The notes beneath the pieces were generated by a model. The model did no database searches, had not been told where the DNA came from, and worked only from the letters and a program-made list of their open reading frames with translations. This document shows positions 21,024 to 33,000 of a stretch of DNA of 64,000 nt, piece by piece (positions within the stretch are counted from its first letter, which is position 1; each line of letters begins with the position of its first letter). The translations under genes were made by a program, and so were the position numbers. The DNA is from Golubevia sp. BC0850 (lineage: Eukaryota; Basidiomycota; Exobasidiomycetes; Golubeviales; Golubeviaceae). The DNA lies in NCBI GenBank assembly GCA_012976225.1, contig JAAVVG010000008.1:310001-374000 (forward strand), written 5' to 3'.

Positions 21024-22587
21024 ATGGCGGGAATCGAATTGCTTGGTAAGTCACAGAAACGTATGAGCAAACTCTAGCAAATTCTACCTTTCTCCACCAC
21101 CACCACCTCATCGCCTCATTTTCATCAAGTTGCCTATCCTTCCTTCCCAAAACAGACATAGGGGTAAATCTCACCGATCCAATCTTCAAAGGGATCTTTA
21201 ACGGCAAGCAAGCTCACGAGAATGACTTTCAAGACGTGATGGAAAGGGCAAGAGAGGTTGGAGTAGTTGGACAGATCGTGACTGGAGGTAGCTTGACAGA
21301 GAGTAAAGAAGCCTTGGAGATGGCTGCAAATGGAGGTGAGTAAATCTGACTAGGTAGAAATGTAGTTACAAGTAGTCGTGCTCTGGAGTAAAGCGGAATC
21401 GAAGCAGGGGAGAGCTGGAAGAAGACTGGAGAAGCAGGTCCTTCACAAGAACCACCTCAATGATCTCAAGGGAGCACCATTGCATACCCCCACATATCAT
21501 TCACGTTATTCAAAATCAAGCCGAACGGATCGAAGACAGAAAAGCTACTGCTGGGGAAGATGCATCACCAACTCACAGCAGCCTCCAGCTCACCCCAAGA
21601 CTGCCACTTTTCCACTCCCTGCACATGATGTTCTCTATCAGACGATCTGTATGCTACAGTAGGCTGTCATCCAACGCGGTCGTCTGAGTTCGAGTCCTAC
21701 AAGGAAGGCGGACCAGAGGGCTATCTCAAAGATCTCTCTCTCCTACTCGAGCAGCATGGGAGGTCACCTTCCAACCCGAGGGGCAAAGCGGTGGCTGTAG
21801 GAGAATGCGGACTAGGTGAGTATGATATTATACAAAGAACTGAACCGGAAAGATCTGACCTTCGTTCCCTGTCTTCACTTTCCCCCCAGACTACGATCGC
21901 CTTCACTTCGCTCCAGCAGACATTCAAAAGAAATACTTCTCAACTCAACTCTCTCTAGCATCCAAATTTCGTCTGCCTCTCTTCCTTCACTCTCGAGCTT
22001 GCAGTGAAGATTTCGCTTCAATCCTCTTCCCACGTCTATCCGAACTTCGAGCCGCTCTTCAAATCGATGCTCCACCGATATCGCCAGAGGATTCTTCAGA
22101 ACCATCAAGTTCATCAGATCAAGAAGCTGAAGAAGCTATCAAGGATGGAGAACCAATCAGTAGAGTGGGAGTAGTACATTCCTTCACTGGCACGAAGGAA
22201 GAAGTTTTAGAGCTACTCAAGATGGGTCTCTTCATTGGTATCAATGGATGTTCGCTGAAGACGGAAGACAATCTCAATGTCATCAAGTCGATTCCTTTGA
22301 GTAGAATGTTGTTGGAAACTGACTCGCCTTGGTGCGACCTGAGACCAACGCATGCTTCCGCTACTCATCTTAACGCTTTTAAATCTTCTAGACCTGAGTT
22401 GTATTCCAAGTTTGCTCCGGCTCAAGTCAAAAAGGAGAGGTTCGCCAGAGGCAAGCTCGTCAAAGGTAGGAATGAACCTATGGCTATGGCTTTGGTTTGT
22501 GCGGTGGTTTCTCAAGTGAAGGGATGCAGTTTGGAGAAAGTGGCCCGAATTACTACGAGGAATTCTAGATGGCTATTTGGTCTCTAA
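21024..22587 (+). CDS. TatD-family deoxyribonuclease (TATDN1-like)
   Basis: Four exons: 21024-21045, 21156-21335, 21642-21815, 21890-22587. They join in frame to 357 aa. TatD proteins are metal-dependent 3'-5' DNases with a TIM-barrel amidohydrolase fold, linked to repair and apoptotic DNA breakdown. Visible motifs: DIGVNLTDPIFKG at the N-terminus (the TATDN1 version), ATVGCHPTR, the metal glutamate in GECGLDYDR, PLFLHSR, VHSFTG, and LLETDSPWCDLRP with the metal aspartate. The end matches family patterns (ITTRNSRWLFGL). A Ser/Glu-rich insert of about 30 aa precedes VVHSFTG. Intron 2 (21336-21641, 306 nt) is long. The first exon codes only seven codons plus one base. Start chosen because MAGIELL splices directly into DIGVN. 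Confidence 0.93.
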
Positions 22588-22880
22588 CAGTCGGAGGGTG
22601 ATTCGGATCTTTGTATACTCACTTTTCTTCGATTCAAGCATGTTGCATTCTCATCTTCTGATCTCGAGTGAAGAAGTCCGTTAGCAAGGTTGAAAATCAG
22701 ACTGCGACTCTCAAAGCTGGATCATGAGCCAACAGCTCAATCATATCAGGAATCAACGCAGTTTTCAACGACACCAGATCAAACCGAGCACTCAGGAAGT
22801 ACATCTATGGTTGCGTTGTCACGGAAGAGTGGTGGTGAAATAGGCAAGATTCGTCGTCTCGAAAATAAACACAAGTGAAG

Positions 22881-24369
22881 CTAGATCTGTTCAATGGATT
22901 CCAAAATCACCTTTTCCAACTCATCAAAGTCCTTCTCATAGTGTTTCTGCAATAGCCTTCGCTCTATTTGATTGTCGATGGAGAAATCTGATTCTTTTGG
23001 GATTGAAGAAATGTCGACCAGTTTCTGTTCTGGATAATGCTTCTTGATAATCCTCTCCAATTCGTGGGCTGAGACATCTCCACCAGCTCCCCAGATTCGA
23101 GTATGGCTCACTTCTGGGTCTAGAAGAGCGATGACATGAAGTTTAGCCAGGTCTTGAACGCCTATGAACGAAGATGGACCTCCGGCCAGAAAAATTGTCA
23201 CGCCAGCTTCTCCTTCCTTATACTCGTTGAGAGCGGTGTGAGAAGAGAAGTGGCCTTCAGCTGGGTTAAATTTAGCTCCTAGAGCTAAGAATGGAAGTAC
23301 GGAGCTGAAACCAAAGTTCAACTGGGAGTCATCGAAGAAGGGAAATGAGTTATTCTGTCTTGCCAACGAAGGACCACTGCTCTCTACAGCCATATGCTCT
23401 CGTCAACTCACCTTATTCTGAGTACAGTACTCAAAACAGAACCTCTCTGCTTTTGTCTTGGCTGTTGCATAGGCAACTCCTCGAATTCTTGGATCATCTT
23501 GAGTGATGCGCGAAGCGAGGTCGATGGTTTCGTTGTTCCACATATCTTTGGTTCTATGACCAAGCTTGTTGAGGTCTGGACCTAGAGCTGCAAAGAACGA
23601 AGCTTTTGACCGAAGGAGTTTGAGAGCACACCTCCAAGAGGTTCTTGACCGCCTGGACTTCAGACTCAACCAACTCTTTGAGGTTGGCTCCTCCGAAGGA
23701 AATTGTTGCAGCATGGATTATACCTGATACGCCTGTAGAGGGCGACAGTCAAGGGAAGATAGGATCAGAACGGTGGAGAAAGCACGCAAGTCTAGCCAAA
23801 TCTACGGTCCCAGAGTTTGTCATACCCTTTTCTTTGAAGAGTCACTAAGCGATTTAGTGTCTCATACTCACCTTTAACAGCTTCATTGTAAGCTCCAGCT
23901 TCTGAGAAATCCTTAACCTCGCAGACTTCGAAGCGGTTTGAACCAAACGTCTTTTCAATCTTGTCATGCATCGGCTTGACTTGAGATGCGTCTCTTGCAG
24001 TGGCTCTGACACGAAAACCTTGACTCAAAAGCTGATCAGTGACTATTTAGGAGTTTGAAGGGAGAGAACATAGGAAGACTTCAGACTGATGTCGAGACAG
24101 AGCTTGTCCTCATGCATCTGCCCTCCGAGAAGCCTTCTTACTTTCTTGGCGTAGAGTCTGAGACCTGACTACTCACTCGAACTTCCGATGAATCCTCTTG
24201 CTCCAGTGACCTTGATGAGAAAGAGAGGGTCGAAGGAATGATGAGTGCTTAACTTCTTTCTTGAAGATCTTCGCACAGTGATAAGAAGTACCTGCTGCTT
24301 CGTATCAAAACTCACCAGCACCAAATCATTGTGAGAGAGCCTGCTGTTGTTCGGAAGTTTCGATGTCAT
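22881..24369 (-). CDS. NAD(P)-dependent SDR/epimerase-type reductase with frame break
   Basis: Five exons (24369-24316, 24210-24177, 24042-23872, 23732-23412, 23321-22881) code an extended short-chain dehydrogenase of the dihydroflavonol/ketoreductase type. Seen: the Rossmann motif VTGARGFIGSS (split by introns), GFRVRATARD, GVSGIIHAA, AVKNLLEVC, VKSFVLCSS, WNNETIDLAS, the YATAKTKAE active-site segment and a conserved downstream part (FNFGFSSVLP-like). Exon 4 is one base out of phase. The frame reading VKSFVLCSS runs into a stop, while LGPDLNKLGH and onward lie in another frame, so a single indel sits near 23580-23600. It may be a recent pseudogene or a sequence error; the rest is well preserved, about 330 aa. 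The substrate is unknown. Confidence 0.7.
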
Positions 24370-24820
24370 CTTAATTGAAAGCTTGAACCTGAAATTCTGA
24401 AAAGCGTATGTCGCAGTGGAGACTGGAGAACGAATTCTGCCGTGTGTCCTTCTGAGAACAACAAAATAGAGGGAAAAAAGATATGAAACGCATTTCACTC
24501 AAAAACGGAAATCAAGTAAAAGAATGTGGGAATCTGTAAAGCGACTTTGTATAGTCTACAGCGAGAAAGAACCGAGAACTAGAGAGAGAGAGAGAAGAGA
24601 TTAGGGAACGAGAGCAAGTGCTTCAAGAGAACTAGAGTAAGATACAAAAAGACGGAAAACCGAGAACGAATCGAAAAGCAACTAGAGAAAAGATTTAATG
24701 ACAAAAGTTTGAGGAGAAAGATGATTGAGGAATCTATTGTTCTGAAGATGATGATGAGGGTGGAAGCTAGAACCAGCTGCTTCGATTGTAGGATATGACG
24801 AAACCGAAGACTATGATTTT
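24370..24820. other. Spacer between reductase start and secreted-protein stop
   Basis: Purine-rich on the + strand (AGAGAGAGAG near 24578). It should hold the promoter of the reductase and the 3' UTR of the secreted gene. No gene seen. Confidence 0.35.
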
Positions 24821-25675
24821 TTAAGCTTTGACATCGACTTCTCTTCCAATTAAACCAGTCTTACTAGTAGCTCCACGTTTTTGCTCAAAGACATCTGGGA
24901 AGACTGATCTAAGATCTTGTGAACCGAAGGGGAAGCCTTCGCTGGTGACGGCTTCTAAAGGGTCTGGAGCAACTCCATTGATGGTGAATTCAGGTGAAGT
25001 GTTTCCACTGTCTCCAAAGAGCACGACTTGATAAGTGGATCTAGTCTCTAAATCAGCTGGAATCTTGACGGTGACAGTTCCGGCGTCGATCTTGAAACCA
25101 GATGCTAGAGTCCAATGCTGGTTGAGACCTCCTTCTCCATTTGGTAAGGTGTATCCTAACTTGACTTGCGAGTCATTTCCTTTGACTTCGTCTGGCATGT
25201 CACTTGTGTCCCTGTTTGAGAGAGTGAGGGCGAACGAAGGCGGTTAGACATTGGACGGTGAAGTCCTGATGACGGAAGTCTCTTTACTCACCAAGTGATG
25301 ACACCAGTAGATCCAGCAGTCCAGATGGTAGTCTCAGTTGGTTCAGTGATTCTTGGGTTGTAAACGATTCTGAGGAGAAAGAGAGTGTAAGAGTGGTTTG
25401 TAGTGTTAGACCCGGAATGGCGGAAGGTCTCAACGACTTCTCTCTCTATCTTTCTTTCTCTTTACTCACCTCTTTTCCATCTCCAAAGAACCTGATCTTT
25501 CAAAGACACCTAACAATCCGGAAGAACCAGAAGCGACGTTGATCTCACGAGCAGCGATTTGATCGGCTGGTGAACCAGAAAGCTTGAGGACTGGAGATGC
25601 TTGAACTTGATTTGAGAAGAGCAAAGTTGAAGTCCCAATGGCTAGGAAAGAGATCAGAGTACGGGAGATGAACAT
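24821..25675 (-). CDS. Secreted Kre9/Knh1-like cell-surface protein
   Basis: Three exons (25675-25470, 25369-25292, 25211-24821) give 224 aa. The start at 25675 was chosen because it gives a clear signal peptide (MFISRTLISFLAIGTS..., about 26 aa). The upstream in-frame Met at 25984 would put it internally. After a Lys-Arg pair (residues near 68) comes a Kre9/Knh1-type N-terminal motif: IVYNPRITEP, TIWTAGSTGVITWD, then a beta-rich segment ending SPEFTING. In fungi such domains occur in secreted, often GPI-anchored, cell-wall proteins. Here no C-terminal hydrophobic GPI signal is seen, and the protein ends in GREVDVKA. A second Lys-Arg (EQKRG) lies near the C-terminus. Family fairly sure; role at the wall inferred. 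Confidence 0.78.
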
Positions 25676-26446
25676 TGTCGATATGTTGGGGTAATCTGAG
25701 TGAGGTTGTTGGGAATAGGGATGTGATTGATTATAGATGGACCAAGAAATTAGACGAGAAACTAGAGTAGAGTTGAATATAAAACTTAAAGGTAAAAGAG
25801 TTGGAAGAGAAGAAGAGGTTGACGGAGATGAAAAAAGAGAGGGAAGAAGGGAAAGAGAATCCTGCCTCGAACTTGCCTTTTTAAGGAAGTTCTCTTCATG
25901 CCAAATGCCAAGGTCGATCCGTCTCCCAAAATTGCAATCCAGTCTTGCGGGGTTTTTAGCGCCGCGAATGTGCGTCATTTCCACTTGCCCAAAGAGGAAA
26001 GGGGCTCGGTTGACCTATCAGTAAGGGATAGCACGCGCCTCTCCTAGACCCCAACCTCTCCATCTTCCCTCAAAAAGTTGTGGTCAGTGTTTTGAGTTCT
26101 ATTTTGGAGCTGATTCTAATCTTTTCTAAACGGAATCAAAATAGGCTTCTAGGAAGTCACTGACTCACAAGTGGGTCCCACTCCAAAATCGGCTACGCAG
26201 AGAAGATGCCCATTTGCATCTTTCACTGTTCTCCGCGTCTATCAAGGCATACATAGTATTTGTTGTTCTATCAGACCCGCACATAGACTGTGTACATAGA
26301 ATTTGAAATGAAGAGATTGATCGGTGATAACGTCAAAGAAAGGGATCTCATCTTGGATCTTGGAGACACGACTTCATCCGCGGTTGCCCCAAAACCACTC
26401 AGTCTCTCGAAGGATCATCAGCACCTCTTTCTCTGTTGGACAGATT
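25676..26446. promoter_or_regulatory. Divergent promoter, secreted Kre9-like gene / IKS1
   Basis: 771 nt between two head-to-head starts. The strand facing the secreted gene is CT-rich just before its ATG (about 25,700-25,870), like the RepA and RepB promoters. The short ORF 26290-26559 (+) overlaps the IKS1 start in a different frame and is rejected as coding. Confidence 0.4.
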
Positions 26447-28860
26447 ATGGATTTGATCCCATTCAATCGACCTCAAGAATTACAAGTAGTTCTAAGAACG
26501 TGAGTAACTTTCAAGCCATAGCTGTCGTCTCTCTTTGCCTTCTCTTCCGGTTTCGTTAACCTTGGGTCTCTCTTCTCTCACAGACGACAACACGCAGCTC
26601 TATATGATCCAGCATCTCAATCCCTTTCTTTAGAATCTCGACATCCAAGCTCAACACCATCTGGTAGACAAGCTTCATTAGTCCGTCCAGTTCCAATTCC
26701 AGTTCCAGTGAATCCAGCAGCTCATCAAGAAGAGCCTTTCTGTCCAAATTGCCTTAGACCTTTCCCTTGGAGTTCTGTACCATCTCAAGAGGATCAAGAT
26801 GATTCAACTACTTCAACTCATCCACATTATTTCAGATTGTTAGCAGAAGCAACTTCTTTACCTGGAAGTCAAACTCAAACTAGAAATAACAGTCGAAGTA
26901 ATACACCAATCCCTGGAGGTTCAAGGAGACAAGCCAGTCAATCTGAAAGCTTAGCAGATGACATTGGAGTTGAAGGTTATTATGATCGATTTTTTGTTGA
27001 AGAGAGAAAGTTGGGAAAAGGGGCTAATGGAGAGGTTTTTCTGTGTCAAGTGAGTATACTACGACTGAGCAGTCTCATACTATCGAATTACGGCTTATGT
27101 TCCTTTCTTCTTTCCCTCTAGCATACACTAAATGGAAATAAGTTAGGAAGGTATGCCATCAAAAAGATCAGAGTAGGGAAAAGTCAATCAAACCTAGTGA
27201 AATCATTAAAAGAAGTTCATCTTTTAGAATCACTTCATCATCCAAATATCATTCATTATCAACATGTATGGTTAGAACATATCAGTTTCAATGGAATAGG
27301 GCCAAAGGATCCAATTCCAACTCTCTTCGTTTTAATGAGTTACGCTAACGGGGGAAGTTTAGCGGATTGGATCTCTTCACGTTCTGGAGAGAAAACCAAT
27401 GAATCCCCAAGGAGTTCTGGAATTTCAACTTTAAAAAGTCAAAGTCAATCAGAGAAATTGAAAGCAGCATTTAGGAAAAAGAAGACAGAAAGAGGAACTA
27501 CTCAAGAAAAAATTGGAATTGGAATTCATCTTTTGAGAGAAGAAGAGATTTCAAGTTTGTTACAAGATATGACTAGTGGTTTGGGATTTTTACATGATAG
27601 AGGAGTTTTACATCTTGATATCAAACCGGCGTGAGTGAGGTGTGATTGGGTTTGAGTTGATTCCACATCGCTCTTGGCTGATGACTTCTAACATTGTCTT
27701 GTTTCGCAGCAATGTCCTACTTCAATGGGATGACGACTCAATGTTACCAAGAGCCTTGCTTTCAGATTTCGGCTCTTCAACTTTCCAACATGAGAATTGG
27801 AATTCAAGAAAAAGGTCTGGTCATACTGGAACGATGGAATTCATGGCTCCTGAGACCTTTCAACCGGACATGAATGGACGACTTCAAGAATTATCAAGTA
27901 AAGCAGACATTTGGAGTTTAGGAATGATTCTTCATTTATTAATCTTCTTTAGATTACCTTATAGACAAGTTGAAGATGTTGATGAATTGAGAGACGAAAT
28001 GTTGAGTTATGGTGGATTCTTCACTTCTAATGATCAGGATGGAACTTTACCACCTGGAGCTTCAACTTTACTTCTTAAAATCCTCAGTAGAACTGTATCT
28101 TTATCTATCAATAAAAGACCCTCTTGTCAAGAAATTTTGATAGGGATTCAAACTGGAGTCTTTAATCTTTCGCATCATCGAGAGAGAGTTAATTCTGAAA
28201 AACGAGATCGAGCTTTTACTTCAACTGCAAATCAATCGAAGCAAGATCATCTTTCACTTTTTAGAAGGGGTTCAACTCATCGAACTAACGATGTTTTCGA
28301 TGGGGATGAAAGGTTGGGTTCTGAGAATCTAGATCTGAATTCAGAAGCTAGGATTGAACAGTTAGAAACTCCAAGACCATCAACTCCTTTAGAAAGACCT
28401 TTTGGATTTAGCTCTAAGAGAAGGATCTCACATCAACAGAGACTTAGTATTGCTCCTAGGACTTCGAATACTGATAGACTGATCAGATATTCTAGGATAG
28501 GCATGGCAGGGATGGCTATTTTAATGGGCGTGAATGGAGGAGAAACTGGATCTTATCGAAAGTTTGTCTTGGTGGGAATGGCTTTGGCAGAAGTAAGCAA
28601 GACCCTGCTCTTGCGTTCTTGAATAGATCGAAAACTGATTTGCCTTTTTCTTCTCTCTCTTTCTCTCTTTCTCCTTTGAAAGTACGTTTCCCTGGATGAA
28701 ATTTGCGGATCTTTAGGCTCACCTCTTCCTTCTCTGAGATATTTAATTCTTGGAGTTATACTTTCTCTTCTCTCTATTAGGTGAGTTTGTGCTTCCGATC
28801 ACCCATTCTTGTGATCCACTTTCTCGCAGCAACGCTCAAAAGAGAATTGAAATCGGCTGA
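26447..28860 (+). CDS. IKS1: IKS1-type Ser/Thr protein kinase with C-terminal membrane segment
   Basis: Six exons: 26447-26499, 26584-27049, 27122-27630, 27710-28592, 28683-28780, 28830-28860. They join in frame to 679 aa. N-terminal features typical of fungal IKS kinases: LIPFNRPQELQVVLRT, ALYDP, a CPNCLRP motif (71-74 CPNC) and HYFRLL. The kinase domain starts with GKGANGEV (162-169), has the ATP-binding lysine in YAIKKI (Lys187), HLDIKPAN (catalytic Asp339), DFG (362-364) and MEFMAPE. A basic Ser/Lys-rich insert of about 50 aa lies before the catalytic loop. A Ser-rich linker leads to a hydrophobic C-terminus (MAGMAILMG and LRYLILGVILSLL), suggesting membrane anchoring. The start ATG at 26447 splices in frame with ACA CGA (T-R). 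The physiological substrate is not known to me. Confidence 0.85.
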
Positions 28861-29200
28861 TCATGTTGGAAGTTTTATCACTTCTGAAAACCCTCAAACA
28901 GTTCGGATCCAATCCTTGTAACTCGACTTCCAATTTCCCTAAGACTTTTACCTTTTTTTTTCTTTCTCTTCATCATTTTCTTTTCAAGTTTGGTTCCTGA
29001 CCATATTCTTTGTACTCCTTTAGATTTGACTGTTACTTCATCTTTTCAACATTGAAACAAGCTATTTCGCATTCGTGGAAAAAAGTCGATGTCTCGGAAC
29101 TTGTGCGTCGCTTTGATGAAAGAAATCGACTGTGAGGATGATGCTTACATTATACTATTCCTTTCTCATATAGGTAGTACAAAGAAAGTAGATTCTGGAA

Positions 29201-29855
29201 TCAACCTCCATGTAGAGTACTTATGAAAACCAATTCATCTTTATCCTGTAATTGATAATTCAATTCTCCTTCTAATTCCCAATCTGCCGAGTTGATGAGT
29301 ACTAAAATTCCAGGTCGACTGTTAGTATTCCACAGGTTCAAAACAAAAAAAAAGCAGATGATCAGAAATGAGACTTTCATGAAGCGTTCTTTTGTTCAAC
29401 TTACACAGTTTCACCATCCAAGAACAATTCTTCCCTCTCTACGATCAAGTTCTTTCGAATCCACTGAACTAAAAACCTTACATCTACAGGCCTTTCGGCT
29501 TCTTTTGGAGCAGGCGATGAGGTTGATTGACCTGTCGGAGTAGTGATTGAAGGTTCTGGAAGATCGTCTTTGGAAGAGTTTGAGATTAGTGGAGTTGAGG
29601 ATGAGACTTGACTTGGCAGTTGAATCGAATGCTTCTTTTTAGTTGGTGTCGAGGTTAGCAGTTCAGTACCCCCTCTGAGAAGGGAAGGTGAAGGTGAGGA
29701 AGAGGGAGTGAAAAGAGAAAGAAACAAAGTGAGAAGTAGAGAAGGGAGAAGAGAAGAGAGAATCTCTTTTGACGAATTAAGCCATGATATGATGCATATG
29801 GTATAGATACAAATACTCACCCGAATTCAATTAATACATTTATAGTCTCGCTCAT
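29201..29855 (-). CDS. URM1: Ubiquitin-related modifier URM1
   Basis: Three exons (29855-29821, 29674-29405, 29318-29201) give 140 aa. URM1 is a beta-grasp sulfur carrier for wobble-uridine 2-thiolation of tRNAs and a protein modifier (urmylation). Seen: VLIEFGGGTELL at the N-terminus, [38 protein letters not shown], and FISTLHGG with the essential C-terminal Gly-Gly exactly at the stop. Yeast Urm1 is 99 aa. The extra length is a Ser/Thr/Pro-rich loop (about residues 30-72) between the first beta hairpin and the helix. Intron 1 splits the GG codons (GG|A). It is head-to-head with the Smr-domain gene over 166 nt. Confidence 0.95.
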
Positions 29856-30021
29856 TATTCTTTGACTTGGGCTGTGGACGTGGACGATGTGACGACTGAA
29901 GATGAAGAAGAAAGATCGAATTTGTGTTGCTCTTGTTCGCGACCGATGCAACTAATCGGTCGATCTGCGGGCTCATAGAATGTGGTAGAAGAGAAAGAGG
30001 CTCAAAAACAAGGATCAGAGA

Positions 30022-33000
30022 ATGAGAATCTTGACTCATCCACCATCTCAAGAGGATCCAAAGAAGGAGGAGCAACAGGTGAGTATAGGCGAAGGCATGC
30101 CTCCCACTCTCACTCTCCCAATCTCTAATCTCTACCGTTCTTTCACCTCTTCTCTCATAGAAACCTGCTCTTGCTCCAACTCCTTCACAGCCAGAAGTAG
30201 TATCTGCTCCTGTAGCAGCTCCACAGCCAAAACCGCAAGAGCCAATTCAACCACCAGCTCCGGAGCCAATCGCTCAGATCGATGAACCCAAGCCAGCTCA
30301 ACCTCCACCAGTGGCCGTTCCAGAACAGGTCGAGCTAGTCGAACCAGAGTTAGATGTAGTCAATCAAGATTTGGCTGACACGAGCATCGATGAAGAGGAA
30401 GAGGAGGATGAGACTGAAGAGTACCCGGAGGAGACTCCTAGATTGGAAGAGTTACTGGTGAGTGTCAGAGCGAGGTGACTGATAGAGATTGTAGCCTTTG
30501 GAACGATTACCAGAAGACAGTAGGGGTGAGACCTGGTGAAGGCGTAGGGTTATTCATGGAACTGAGGGAACGCAGCAACGACCCCCACTCTGTCTCTCTT
30601 ACTTTTCCAACAGAGTCGTTTCTCGTCAGCTCTAGAGCAATCTCTCATCACCATGGTAGCTTTCGAACCTGGTCAAACTCAAAATTCAGCCGTTGACATT
30701 CTCTCCTCTTTCACCGAATTGGAATCTCAACGTGAAGAATTAGATCGAATCGAACAAGAGATTGAAGAAGGAGGTGACAGTGGAGAGGATGATGCAGATG
30801 AAGATGATGATGAAGAGAATGAGGAAGACGAGGAAGAAGACTATCAAGGTACTCTGGAAGAAGAAGAAGAGGAGGTAGAACCAGAAGCTGCTCCCCAAAA
30901 GCAACAAGCTCCACCTTCTACTCCAGTCAAATCTACTTCCAAAGTACCATCTACTTCATCAACAGCAGCTCCACCTGCTAGGAATGGATCTACTTCAGCA
31001 GCAGCCAATGCAGCTCTAGCTCGTCTGGGAGGAGGAAATGATGCCCCAAAGAAATCTTCACCCTTAGCAGCTCAACTCAAAAAGGCACCAGCTCCTCCAA
31101 GAACTCTAGCAGAGTTAGGTTTGGCCAAACCAGAAGTCATTCGACATGCATCAGCGGCTCCTAAAGCAAAGCCAACTGCAGCTCGTACTGGACCTGGAGG
31201 ACGTAGGATCGCCAAAGGTGGAAGAAAGGCCACTCCTTCTTCTCCTGCTCCAGATCCAACTCCAGTAGCCCCTCTCTCTTCTCTTCCGGATACTTTCGGA
31301 TTTTCAAGTCCAGCTCCTAGACCTAGGATGGGTGGAATTTACACTCTCTTTGGTGGATCTGAATCTTCAAGTCCCAGTAGATCTAATGGTTCTTCTACTC
31401 CTGGAACTTCTCCAGTACCAATCAAGAGAATTTTCGCAGGTCAAGGAGCTGGACAAACTTTTGATAGCATTCCTATGCTTGAATATGATCCTCAAACTGA
31501 ATTAGCTTTGAAACTTAAAGCAGCTGGCAGAACTCCTGAAGCGATTGAGAGAGCTATGAGAGCAGCTAGATCTGCAGAGATTAGAGCTAGAGGTTTAAGT
31601 CCTGCTGAAGCGGCTATTGCAGAAAGAGAAGCTAGGAGATTAGATGCTGATACTTTGGAGAAAATTTTAGCTGGCCACATCATGGCTCCTGCTCCAGTTT
31701 TAGCTCCAATTAAAAAGAAAAAGAGAGTCAAGGCCAAAGAAGAAGCTTCTATGCCTGCTGGAACTCATTTGGCTATGTTCGCTAGACGTTTGGCTAAGAC
31801 ACCTCTGAGTGTTAGAGCTCAATCTGTTGCAACTGCTATCGCTGCTGCTAGGAGATGGCAAGCCAAAGGACAGGAAATGGACGAGATGGAAGCTCTAAAA
31901 CAAGCTGCTGAAAAAGCCAGAGCTGCTAGAGAAAAAGGGGAAATGGAGAGAAGAAAAGAAAGAAAACTTAGAGGAGAGGATCCAGATGAAGTGGTGCAAG
32001 TCGTTAACGAGGTTCTGTTACTTGCTGATCATGATGAATTGAAAGCTTTGGAAGATAGTATCAGAGCTAGTAAAGGATTACCTTCTTCTGCTGAATGGGA
32101 AGCAGTCCAAACTAGACAACAGGAAAAGGAAAGGAAAGTGTTGGCTGCTGCTGAGGCTGCGGCTATTGCTGCTGCAACGCTTCCTTCTACCGGTGCAAGT
32201 TCTAGTTCAAAGAAAGAAAACAAGAAGAAAAAGTCTGCTGCACCTCAACCTCCGGTAGTTGTACCTCACGCTTCTGGTCGTGGAGCAAGTGCTGTTAGTC
32301 AAAGATCTTTGGACGCTCTAGCAGCAGCTCGTTCAGTCGATGCCCCTTCAACTCCAACTCCAAGTCAACCTTCTCATCCTCCATTTGGAATCACGGTCCC
32401 AGCTTCTGCAGAAAAGCCTTCATCGCCACCACCTCCACTTACAGTCTCTCCTCCTCTGACTGGTCGTGGCGGCCGTGCCATCAGTCACAGATCTCTCGAT
32501 CTCTTGGCCGGTGCTCGTTCAGTTCAAGCTGCTTCATCCTCATCCTCAATTCCAAGTTCAAGTCCCAGTCCAGCTCAAGCTTCGCCTTTTCGTCTCTCAT
32601 CTACTGCTCAAACTTTCTCTCCTTCTGGTCAAGGTTATCAAGCTTCTGAAGGATTAACTCACGAATGGGGAGAATATCAAGCCTTCAAGTACCTCAAACA
32701 AGCTTTCCCGAATCGTTCTCCTGACGATATCTTACAAGCTTGGACTAAATGTCATTATGATTTAGGACAAGTAGTTGACATGCTTACCTCTGAGGATTCC
32801 GCTCAAGAAGAAGAAGATATGAAAATTCATTACCCTTCAATCGCAGAGGGAGCTGATTCAAAGATGGCTTCGAAACGTAAAGAAATCAGAAGTACTTTTT
32901 ATAGCACTCTTCAAAGTGCTACTGAGATGATCAAAAGAGGTTATGAAGCTGTCAGATTACCTGGAGCTGGTGGAAGAGACAGATTATTAGAGAACAAAGG

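Noticed and set aside
26290-26559. Plus-strand ORF before IKS1
   Set aside because: Overlaps the true first IKS1 exon (26447-26499) in another frame; only the latter splices into the conserved ALYDP string.
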